A program made the position numbers and the translations under genes. DNA of 64,000 nucleotides from Platycnemis pennipes (taxonomy: Eukaryota > Arthropoda > Insecta > Odonata > Platycnemididae). Where the stretch lies: positions 100,601,027 to 100,665,026 of the forward strand of contig OW121856.1 of the NCBI GenBank assembly GCA_933228895.1, given 5' to 3'. This document shows, one piece after another, positions 11,660 to 21,800 of this stretch. The notes under the pieces were generated by a model, which did not search any database, was not told the origin of the DNA, and saw only the letters and a program-made list of their open reading frames with translations. Position 1 is the first letter of the stretch. Each line of letters starts with the position of its first letter.

Positions 11660-12030
11660 ATATATTAAAGCTATACGTTTTGTACAATTATTACAATACA
11701 TAGTTAGATTACATTTATAAGTCCTCATTTGAAACAATATATGAAATAATCAACTAGTTTTCCCTTAAAAATTGGTAGAGAGGTGGAGTTTTTCATGTAC
11801 TAAGGCAATGAATTCCAAAAGTTTGAGCCAGATATGATGAATGATTTAAAATATGTGTTAGTGAAAGGTACTGGGTGCATCAGGTAGGAAGTTTCAGTCC
11901 TGGAGGGTCTAAAAACAGGCTAGATTTAAACCTTTAATATAAGAAGTCCAAGTTTTTACTGTGAAAAGAGCATAAAGAAAGGAGCCAAGTAAATATTTCC
12001 TCCTAGAAGATATCTTACGCCATTACAGAT
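11660..12030. other. Unrelated AT-rich filler between integrase and env remnants
   Basis: This stretch lacks integrase C-terminal sequence and has no coding similarity I recognise. It marks either a deletion with filler or a secondary insertion into the provirus. Confidence 0.5.
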
Positions 12031-12037
12031 TGTGTAG

Positions 12038-13515
12038 GTGGTGAGAGATATGTTCATCTTTGCGGAGGACAAGAATAAATCTCACACTGGAATGAAGATG
12101 GAGGGAGAGCTAGGACTGCTTCCGCTGATTACCAGCATTGGTAGTGCCAAGGAGATTGATTTTTCAATTGAGAAAATAGAAGACTCACCTGGACTGTACC
12201 ACAAACACAAAGGAGTGGCACAAATATATAACTCTGAATGGAGAGTTGTTACATATGTTAATTTGTCTGATATAGATGTTAAGTACGAAAGTTTACTTAT
12301 GTATGCTAATTACACAAGTTTTTGTCAAAAATAGAATAATACTTCATGGGTAAATGTCACAGATTGTACTCAGCTGTTGCATTATGTGTCAATTAAGATT
12401 AAGGACATTAATAATAAGACACACATAATTAATCAATTAGCGCACAATCAGGAAAGCCCACTGAGAATGAAGGGAGGTGCATTTAATTTCATAGGGAAAT
12501 TAGGCAAAATCTTATTCGGTACCATGGATGAGACGGATGCAAAGTATTACACAGAAAAGATTAATAGATTGGAAACTGAACAAACTGGTATAGTGAAGCT
12601 CACCTGGGGACAAATGACGTCGTAAAAGCCACCTTGACGACTGTTAACTCAACCAGTAGAGAAGTACAAGAAAACAAAGATGCACTCTTAAGGAACTTGT
12701 TGAAACACACTTAAACCAGAAGGATGGAGAGTTAAAAAGTAGAATTGGTCTATTGTCAGTAACTATAATATCAAAAAACACATGATGCAACTGCACCGCA
12801 TCATTCAAGAAATTGAACAGGATTACGAATTGGTAGTGAGTGCTATAGTGAATGATCAACAGGGCACACTGCAACCACATGTAATTACTCCAGTACAAAT
12901 ACTTGAGACAATGAAAAAGAGCAGGGATGAGATACCGAATGACTTGTCCCTTCCTATCCCTATGTGTGTGACATTTAGCAGTGCTGCCTTATTAAATATT
13001 ATTGAATTTGATGTGTTTATTATTCAGAATATTATTGTATATGTGATTAAGGTACCTTTAACTGATCATATAAAATTTAATGTTTATGAAGTGTTTCCAT
13101 TCCCTATAAGGTCTGAATCAAATGCTTTAAAGTTTTTATATATCCAAACAGAGTTACCACATATTTTTATGGATATTGCTAAAAGGTATCATTCTAAACT
13201 TACTGAGAGTGAATTATCGAAGTGTAAGAAAATTAATATATATTGGAGAATATGTAAACAAATGTGTCCTATTTCGTCAACTCACTTGCATGAAGAATGC
13301 GAAGCTCAAATGCTTCAGTCAATTAGAAAAATTCCATCTGATTGTTCTGTAAGAGTAGCAGTACTTAACCAAACGCTTTGGACGCAACTACACAATAATT
13401 AATAGTTATATGTATCTGCGACACCAGAAACCATAACAATTTTGTGTGAAAAACATGATCCAGTTGATGTTCTTATTAATGGAACTGGGAGGCTGAAATT
13501 AGTTAAGGGGGTTTT
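12038..13515 (+). pseudogene. Errantiviral envelope (baculovirus F-type fusion protein) remnant
   Basis: Three pieces are readable: 12,038-12,334, 12,377-12,625 and 12,782-13,402, with further similarity after the stop at 13,400 to about 13,510 ('CEKHDPVDVLINGTG'). Together they resemble the insect errantivirus env family related to the baculovirus F protein: an N-terminal domain with a YANYTSFC-like segment, a 'RMKGGAFNFIGKLGKILFG' stretch at the position of the fusion peptide, and a long helical region. Frame breaks lie at about 12,333, 12,625 and 13,400. The transmembrane end is not visible. It cannot encode an intact envelope. Confidence 0.8.
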
Positions 13516-13759
13516 CAGGCCTAGAGGCCTGTTTTGTACCTCATTCTTGGGATTTTTTTTTCAATGAAAACAAAAGAAATGGTTATTAATGGTTATTTAT
13601 TTGGATATATCATTGGCATATTTCTATATGTTAGCCAAGTTTGAGTCCACAATTAAAATACCTTCATATTAAGAAATGGCGGCGAACAGGGTTGTGCACC
13701 ATCTGCTGGTGTCAGGGTTTCCCAGAGAACTGCCAGGGTGGCTATTGATAACCAATTTT

Positions 13760-15090
13760 CAAATTCCCTGACTTTTCCCTGATGACTTTACCAATTTCCC
13801 TGACCGATCGCCAAAAGGTCTCCTATTATCGGAATATTTTATTTCTGCTGAATTAAATTTTTGTCAAAACTCAGAAAATGTTAAAAGCTGAAATCAATAC
13901 ATTAAAAGCTATAAGAATGAAAAAATATATTGAACCTCCGACCTAATGAAAAAAATATATTAAACGTTCACAAGTTAAGCTCTCACACAAATTGTACACA
14001 CTTTTAATACATTTTTTGCGCATTTCTGTGGCATTGTATGTCTCCTTCGGTAAAATTACAAATTGACAATGTCTAATTCTTCAAGGAAGAGGTGGCGTGT
14101 CATGGTAGTTCTGGGAAGTTGAAGATTACTGAAAAGGCATCGAAGGGAAAGTTAATGGCCAATTTATTGGCTGACTCTGGCAGAGGTATCACAAAGCTGC
14201 GCGAAAAATACAAACCAAAGCCAAATTCTTGGACTGGATCAAAATGGGATGGCACAAGTGACTTTTAGAAGTGAATAACAATTTGATTAACGTGGTCATA
14301 ACCCCTTGATTGTAAGAGGGAACCAAAAATGTAAAAATATTTGTACATATGTACACACAAAACGTAATCGCGCCACTGCGAGCGAAAAAAGGAGGCAATT
14401 AGCAACGGCAGCGTCATATTAGGAACATCATATTTGAGGTGGTTTGTGACCTAACTAAATTGCTTCGAGAGGGAGCTAAGGGGGCCATTCAATAATTATG
14501 TCAAGCGTGAAAGGTGGGGAGGGGAGGAGGACTCTTCTTATGGTCTCGCGAAGGGGGGTAATGGAAATCAAAGATGATCTTACGTAAGATTTTGTTTACA
14601 CGTGTAATCGTACTTGTATTACCATTTTAATAATCATCGTCTCGTAATTTTAGAACTGCAAGCACATATTTATTACAAGCTAGAGTGCTCCAACTACCTC
14701 TAGACCTGAGCCTTGGAAGTTAAAACAAACGCGAGGTAAAATCTTCCGAACAACCTAGATTGTGTCTTGGATTCCTTGTGATGAGCAAAATATACGGTGA
14801 TCATGAATTTTAACACTACTAGGCAAATATCGCATTAAGGATTTACAATATGGATACATTGTTCGACTGATTCACAACTGAATGTTCAACGAATTGACGG
14901 GGCTTATTCTATGCACTTTGGCGACGGACATTAGTTTTAGTTGGTGAAATAAAGGGCGGGAAAGACTGCCCGGTAAACGCAATGGTAGAAAATAACGAGA
15001 ATTTCCTATCCCAGGTTCTCCCTGACTGTTACGAGAATTCCCTGACTTTTCCAGATTTCCAAAATTCCCTGATGTGTGTCATTCCCTGAA
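13760..15090. repeat. Dispersed-repeat block bounded by TTCCCTGA-rich segments
   Basis: Clusters of TTCCCTGA occur at 13,764-13,803 and again at 15,018-15,089, in the same orientation, about 1.3 kb apart. Between them is mixed sequence without recognised coding similarity, including a GGGCCATTCAATAATTATGTC-like segment at about 14,480. The clusters look like ends of dispersed insect repeats. I could not define termini or target duplications. Confidence 0.4.
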
Positions 15091-15123
15091 TTCATTATGT
15101 GCAGAACTCCCATGAAGCCATCA

Positions 15124-16377
15124 TTAAAAATGACTGTGGCAATTTTGACAACATCTTTCCCGAACATCTTTCCCAGAACAAATGTGCTTTGGCAAAAATG
15201 TCCAAATCAGCGAATTTAACGACTCATTATTGTTTTGAGAATTTGCACCAAAGCATCTTTCCAGTAAATTATCATTAGATAAATATTTGTATACAGTCCT
15301 GATTGCCTCCTGCACTTTTTCGTCTAGTGGTGGCTTGTGCTTGTAAGTCTCCAGTGTCCCATTCCACTCTGCCTTTTTCCAGTCGCACCAGCTGTCACAA
15401 AATTATCGTGCCGAGGTTCGTTGTCTGTTGAGATCTTGTGGTAGAAGGTAGCCCACACTGCTTTCCACATTGCTTCCTTGTCTTGTGAGTTTCTCCTGAT
15501 GGCCAAACCGTAGTATTTTGTTAAAACCAATATAAGTTTATCCGTCAGGTTGCCAACTCCTTTTCCGCCAAGACCCTTTGTTTTCTTCTTTAGTGCTCTT
15601 AAGTCTGGTACCCATCTGATTTTCGACATGACCAATGCATTTCTTCTTCATCACAGTAGCGTCCTCTCCATACAGATCCAAATCCAAGATAGCTTTGAAG
15701 GTCTTACTGTCGCCATCACCTATATATGTACCATATATAATGCCATGCAGTTCCATTGATCTTGAAAACATTTCTCTCATGGATTCGACCTCTATTTTCC
15801 CAGCGCTGCCTGAATGGTTGATTGTACAATTTTCTTGATGGTCTTCATGCCAAGCATCATACTATGAGGTACCTCGTTTCCATTTCCATTTGATACATGC
15901 TTGACAGAAACTGCATTTTACCATACTGTTCAAAACTTTACCACATTCTTTGCCGATCAAGGTGGTGACGCTAAGTAATGATGAAAACCCTCTCTTCTCC
16001 CAGGTTCCGTGACCAGACACCGATAAATTCATTGAATTTCCAGACTTCTTCTCAGTCACTTTCTTTTCCTCTGCAACAGCTTTTTTCGTTGACAGTTTAT
16101 AAATACCTTCTGAAGCAGTTTCAATATTCTTCAAGCAGGCGTAATACGTAGATCGTGATAAACCAGAACACATGTCCATCAGTCCACAAAATAAATTAAT
16201 ACCCAGCATTCTGATTCCCAATAAATGCATCACAAACACAATGTGGTGATTGGCTTCATAAGCCTCGTCAATGAAAGGACATGAAGGAATCTCTTTCTCA
16301 CCACATAAGCACCACATATAAATGGGACTTTCATGTTCTGACAGTACGAGATAGCAAACACCATTTACTGGATGCAT
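15124..16377 (-). pseudogene. Mutator-like transposase-domain pseudogene
   Basis: Three minus-strand frames together resemble the arthropod Mutator-like transposase domain family. 16,377-15,862 carries the N-terminal part with 'GINLFCGLMDM' and 'LSVSGHGTWEKRGFSSL', the latter corresponding to the conserved SGDGTWxxRG box with H in place of D. 15,780-15,538 carries 'YIGDGDSKTF' and 'CIGHVENQMGTRL'. 15,635-15,324 carries 'YYGLAIRRNS' and 'WATFYHKISTD'. At least two frameshifts separate them and the C-terminus fades out near 15,124. It lies just downstream of the last PUS3 exon seen, in the same orientation. Confidence 0.75.
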
Positions 16378-16379
16378 GT

Positions 16380-17094
16380 ATCAACACCACATAGTGGGAC
16401 TTTGACTACTTGTGTTTGTTTCAAATTCTAACTCGTATAAGTGTGTTATTAAAATTGTGAATTCGCTATGTGACGGATTTAGTTCAGTGGAGTTCTGTGT
16501 ACAATGCGTGAGTGCCAAATTATGCCGAATCAAATTGAAAATGATATGCTATATCAGATTCGAGGTCGTGCTATGTGTTATTACAGCTACCTATAGTTCC
16601 TCAGCTTTTTGGAGCAGGAAAAGGTGGGAGTTCCATGACATATCTTCCAGGAGCAGCTTATAGGGTTTTTGTAAGAGAACAGCAAGGATCTGATCCCCCA
16701 TGGAGCAGTTCCAGGGTGGCTCCCCTCCCAAAATCCCCCCGGAACCATTCCAACCTACTAACAGGGTAGGCTAGGTATATTTCATGGTTTTCACTTTTGT
16801 CACTTTTTCCAACAAAAATTGTAGTGCAATGAATTGTGACACTTTGTGAGGATAGTGTGTAGTGCAACAAAATGTGTGGACTTCGCTGTAAAAATAATCA
16901 AGAAATACTTTCATTGCATTTCTAAAGGAAACTTGGCAATTTCAATTGAAAAATTAAAATGCCTGTGACATATTCAAAAGAACCCATAAAACCCTAATCT
17001 ATTGAACAGTATTAACAAACCCTTAATGAAATAATATTCAAGCAAGAGCAGACAAAATCAGAGAACAAATTATTATGAATATTTTCTCTCTCAC
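16380..17094. other. No recognised gene between Mutator remnant and PUS3 exon 4
   Basis: A plus-strand ORF at 16,575-16,769 is open (LFGAGKGGSSMTYLPGA...) and preceded by an acceptor-like TTATTACAG, but I do not recognise the product and see no partner exon. The rest is AT-rich. Confidence 0.4.
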
Positions 17095-18409
17095 CTTAAT
17101 TGATAGATTCCCACGTGGAAAGAAGTATTTATATGTCCGCTTCACACAATTGAACCGGGCACTGTCCTGAGGCTGAACAGGACTCCATGCAATGGCACGG
17201 ATGGAAGGAGGCAAAAGTCTGTTGAGGATTTTGCAGTAATCCAACTCTCCCTCAGTGTTTTCAATGGCGTGTGTAAGCTGGGTAGTTTTGGAACAACTTT
17301 CACCACCCAACGAGTCGAGATTTTCAACCCCTTCTAAACTTCCTGAACAGTTATCACTTACTTCATTCACAGAATTTCGGTTCTGCAGAATTTTACTTCG
17401 AACATCAATTGATATAACCTGCATTAAATAATATTCAAATCAGCAAAACAGGTAATTGATAGTGCTGAATAACCCCATGATATACTTCACAAACCTGTCC
17501 AAAGGCACTGACTCCTTTATCTGTCCTTCCACATCGGTGGTAATTACTCGTAGTTCGATCCTCGATCAAGCAAGATTGCCGCAGCGCTTTAAATAGCTCC
17601 CATTCAATGGTTTTATTTGTGTCTTCTTGGGCGGCATACCCTTGATAGTCCCAACCTAAATATAAAATCTTAAGAAAAATGTGGCGCTTGGAGCACCTGG
17701 AAAACATTAATTGGGCGTAAATTTTAGGACTGCTGAAGGCCGCTTTACACGATACAATTTTTGTACAATTTCTTGTACAAACGCTTGTATATGAGGAAAT
17801 TGTACCGTGTTAAAGCGGCAAGTTATGAGAACGCTTGTGAGAATGTCTGAGTGACTGTACGGAAAATAGAACCTGTTCAACTTTCATTCAGACAAACATA
17901 CAATTCCGTTCAGTTTATACAACCGTTTATACATGAAATTGAAAAATCTTTAAAAGAAACTAACATAAAAATCAAGTCACGGTTACATAACATAATCTAT
18001 GAAGAATGTGTCTACAGACAATGACAGTATAAGGTAGTGCAAAGAAAATATGCAAGGGCAAATTATTATTGATAATTAATGATCACCATTAGAAAACTGG
18101 GTTTCAAAAGTAAGGTACTTACTTGGTAAAATCAAATTTCTTCTTCTTCGTGCCAGCATTCCCTTCTGAAAATTTGCTGTCTCCCAAATTTTTAGCAATA
18201 ACATTCTTCAGTTGATTAGTGTGAGCCAATAATCGCTGGACTTGAAGGATAAGTTCCTGGAAGTTAAAATAAAAAGTTTGAATGCGATTTACAAACAAAT
18301 AAAGTGAATACCCTAATATAGAAGCTACCGAGTAAAAGTAATTCACCTCTTTACTTAATGTAGTCAAATCTTCTTCGCATGTTTTCACTTTACTTTTACG
18401 ACAAGCCAT
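17095..18409 (-). CDS. Pus3: tRNA pseudouridine synthase 3 (PUS3/Deg1), 5' four coding exons only
   Basis: PUS3/Deg1 converts U38 and U39 of the tRNA anticodon arm to pseudouridine. Four exons with consensus GT-AG borders and compatible phases encode 241 residues: 18,347-18,409, 18,123-18,256, 17,495-17,696 and 17,095-17,418. The product has a lysine-rich N-terminal helix, FDF, YLGWDYQGYAAQED, then TSNYHRCGRTDKGVSAFGQ, which holds the catalytic Asp of the TruA family (RTDKGV). Further on are 'ILNRLLPPSIRAIAW' and 'YKYFFPRG'. The start is the only ATG at the head of exon 1 that matches family length. Exon 4 ends in AAG|GTGAGAG. The following exons, expected to encode the HDFRNFC- and YHQVRCM-type motifs, were not found down to position 1. 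The gene either runs past the left edge through a transposon-filled intron or is broken. Identity sure, integrity unknown. Confidence 0.9.
17739..17819. mobile_element. Tiny foldback/MITE in a PUS3 intron, 81 bp
   Basis: GCCGCTTTACACGATACAATTT at 17,739-17,760 is matched inverted by 17,797-17,819 with two or three differences. AAG flanks both sides, a possible 3-bp target duplication. The arms are long relative to the 36-bp centre. Confidence 0.65.
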
Positions 18410-18861
18410 ATCATTAACCAGTGTATCAAATTATTTTAAACTGAAGAAGCAAATTAGAGGTAATGATTACTGGCCCACATGCGAACATTTATTCCAAGTT
18501 TACTATTACATAAACACAACACCACCATAATAACATACAGCAACTCACTATACCAGTGTAATTTTTATAAGATTTGATATACCCTCTCCCAGGAGAACGA
18601 GACACATGTGGGGTGGGGTTGCGAATTTTGATGTTCATTGTGAAAAATGAAAGGCTCTAATCAAAATGCGTGATCAACAAGCGCGAAGGAACTTTGAAAT
18701 AGTTATTAACAGTTATGAATCTAAATAGGCGATATTCGTCTTTTAATTTGAAAAGAAAGCAGTTACGAGTATGTGGAATATATGTTTCTTTACCTATGAC
18801 CTCTTCTTGAAAGTAAAGGAGATGGCTAATGTTATTTTGAAATAATTGATAAATCATAAAC
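18410..18861. promoter_or_regulatory. Shared head-to-head promoter region
   Basis: The start codons of PUS3 (minus, 18,409) and the unknown gene (plus, 18,862) are only 452 bp apart and diverge. Both 5' UTRs and promoters must fit here, so a bidirectional promoter is likely. I see no clear TATA box placed for either gene. The inference rests on spacing alone. Confidence 0.6.
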
Positions 18862-21800
18862 ATGGACGAGCCAAGTTTAAATGTAAGTACCATTATCGAA
18901 GCACATCATAATGCTTCAGCATTTAAATGATCGATCTTATTCAGAGTTTTCATTTTTGTAGGAGAATTTCATTAATAAGGAAAATTTTGCTGATATTGCC
19001 GCTGAGAAAATAATTCGGATACTTTGCTTTCCTGGTAACGATTTATTTCGACCATGGGCTTTGGTGAGTAAATGTTTTCACTGATTATTTAATAAAATAT
19101 CGGAGCAAAATAATATTTCTTTGCGTTACAGGAATTTCTGCAGAAAGCGGCGAAGGGTTTTCCAATAAGTCAACACGAACCATGGCTCAATCATTTGAGC
19201 ACCGTGGAATCTTCAGAAGTCATTCTTTCTAATTGCAGATCTACCATTCAGAAACTTGGTGTAACTACGCCATCCATTAACTCATCATTGTCCTTTGCTA
19301 TCAGTTATCCTCGTCAGTTAAACTCCTTTATTGCTGCACTTGCAAGCTTACTTATAAGACAAATTGAAGAAACGCATCCAAGTGTTTGTGAAACACTCGG
19401 GGATGTAAGTGATTGTGGCCCTTCTAAGAGGAGAAGAAAAAGTAGTGGACCTGAGTCTCCGAACACTGATGAAATTATACGCTTCTTGAAACATGTTTGG
19501 GAGTGGGCTAAAACAGGTCATGTAAAATTAGATGCAGCTCTTTTGGGTGAGGTTCTTTCGCAGTTGCCAGAATGTATCGAAGAGGTTGTGCTTTCATGGG
19601 CCAAGGAAGAGCTAAATAGTCGGCAAACACACAATCAGATGGATGGATCAGCCTCAACTGGTGTGATCAAAGATTCTGTTCCTGACGATGAGGATATGCT
19701 CCATTCCCTCAGTATCCTACAAGAGTCTCCCGTATTTTTGGCTGCGGCTGCATCTTCACCCAAACTTTTCCAAAAATCCTCTTCTGTATTGAACCAACTG
19801 CTGATTCATGCATCAGGTATACCTTTTGTAATTAGCAACTTAAGTTGGTTATAGTGAAGAATAGTAATTTAAATGCAGTTATTTTTTACTTTAAATGCAT
19901 GATATATATACTTATTGGGCATACAAATAATTACCTTCTTCTGACATAAGAGTGTATTCATTCGTTTTATATTAAAAGTCATGGAGTTTTCCCTTGGCCA
20001 GTGCCATGCACTTGGCACAATTCTGTTTGTTGAAATCAATTCAGAGAATTTATCAATGGATCCAAAGAGATTTTATCTCCGTGGAAAGAATATGTAGATT
20101 TACTGTATGCTGCTGGTAATAGACTTGAATTTTTGGCTTTATAAAATAAAAATTCAAACAGCACTCACATTTTTCGCAGAGTTTTTCAATCCTAAAACAC
20201 TCTAAGGTCTTTCCTATCATATAACCATCTTCTTCTAGGTGGTCCTGTCATTTGACCAAGCCCTGTCATTCCAATTGTGTCACCCTTCTATCCCTCCTCC
20301 TCCTCCTATCCCTCCACTTCTGTCACCTTAACTCACCCTTCCTCCCTCTAGCCCCTTCTCATCTCAGTATAAGCATGGATCCTTCCGTGGAAAACTTTGT
20401 CTGATCCCTGAAGATGACTGTGAGTTGAATTGCATGGTGCATTAAAAAATATGTGGAAAAGTGTGAGTGTGTTTGATTGTGTCCCGTATTGAAAAATGCC
20501 CATTTTTTCCTACTTTCTTTTCGAAAATATGATGGAATCCACAGGAATTTAATTTCCCACAGGAATTTAAATGTCCTATAGAAGAAAGAAAGTTTACTAT
20601 AGGACTAAGCAAATTTCCAATAGCACAAATATTAAACTATAGGAATGGAAATGTTTCCCATAATGAAACCTTTTTCAATGCATGGGAAACAAGTTAGTTT
20701 CCAGTAGTATGTGATGTTTCACCATATGGATGAGAAAGTTTCCTATTTTATAAATTGCCTTGTGAGATTAAGGTACCCTACAAACCAGGAAAGGATTAAA
20801 TCTAGATTTGTTAGGGATTTTACATGACATTAAATCCAGATCTATAAATCCGTCATATATCCATATTAAACCTAACTTACAAATTTAGATATAGTTAACA
20901 AAGATATAATCTAGATTAAATACAGATCTTCATATACTTTTCATCCTATAAAAATCTCAATATTGCTCAGGTAAGTATACTTAATCCATTCTATATTATC
21001 CTTAAATACAGATTTTCTTATGTTCTTGTGGTGTTATGAACACAATGTAATATAGTGTATGGTGAAGGCAACCGACAATTGATAGATGGGTAAGGAGTTT
21101 CAGGGAGCAGAGGATGGGTGGAGAGAAACCCATCGTTGGCATTAGCTTGCTCTTAATGAAATGTGCCAAGGGGACAACAGCTTAACGTCCCATCAGACGG
21201 ATGGAGTTCTTGACTTAAAGTGCTCTCCAAAAGGCATACAACTAGAGACTAGCTTACCAATGAAAAATTCATCTGGGACTTCAAGTCCAGTACTCCATCT
21301 GTTGGATGGGATGTGGGACATGGTCCCCTTGTCATCTTTAGTTGAGAACAGGCTGATGACAATGCTGGGATTCTCTCTGTCCTTCCTCCATTCCTCTGAA
21401 ACTCCTACCTTTACCCAGTCACATTGACCAGGATTCGAACTCAGGCCCTCAGAATGGGAGGCCATTACTTAACCACCACACTAACTCGATCGCCCCTAAA
21501 TACATATTTTTCCCATAAGGATTTGAGTTTAATCCACCCCTAATTTGAACCTATTACTTCTCAGAGGTGTATTAAAACTACATTTCCTCAGAATTTCTAA
21601 CCTGCATTAACATCCAAAGACTTTTCTTGGATTAGATATAGATTTCAAAATATTTTTTCCTCAGAAGGCACCACCATGTTTTTATACATTTGTAGACCAA
21701 TAGGGATTTGGGTTTAATCCACCCATAATTTTCTCCTATTACTTCTCAGGAGATATTAAATCTATATTTTTATCAGGATTTATAACCTGTGGTAACATTC

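Larger units (their letters stand above)
8824..13515 (+). mobile_element. Decayed errantivirus-like (Ty3/gypsy with env) endogenous retroelement
   Basis: Fragments appear in the order protease, reverse transcriptase, RNase H, integrase, envelope, all on the plus strand and all broken by frameshifts and stops. This order with a third, env-like gene is that of insect errantiviruses (gypsy, 17.6, 297 group). I found no gag and no convincing LTR pair. A TGGCGACC stretch at 8714 could be a primer-binding site but is unsupported. The integrase C-terminal half is missing and replaced by unrelated sequence at about 11,660-12,030. Inactive copy. Confidence 0.85.

Noticed and set aside
16575..16769. 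Possible exon (LFGAGKGGSSMTYLPG) after an acceptor-like TTATTACAG
   Set aside because: No recognised family and no compatible neighbouring exon. Kept only as a note.
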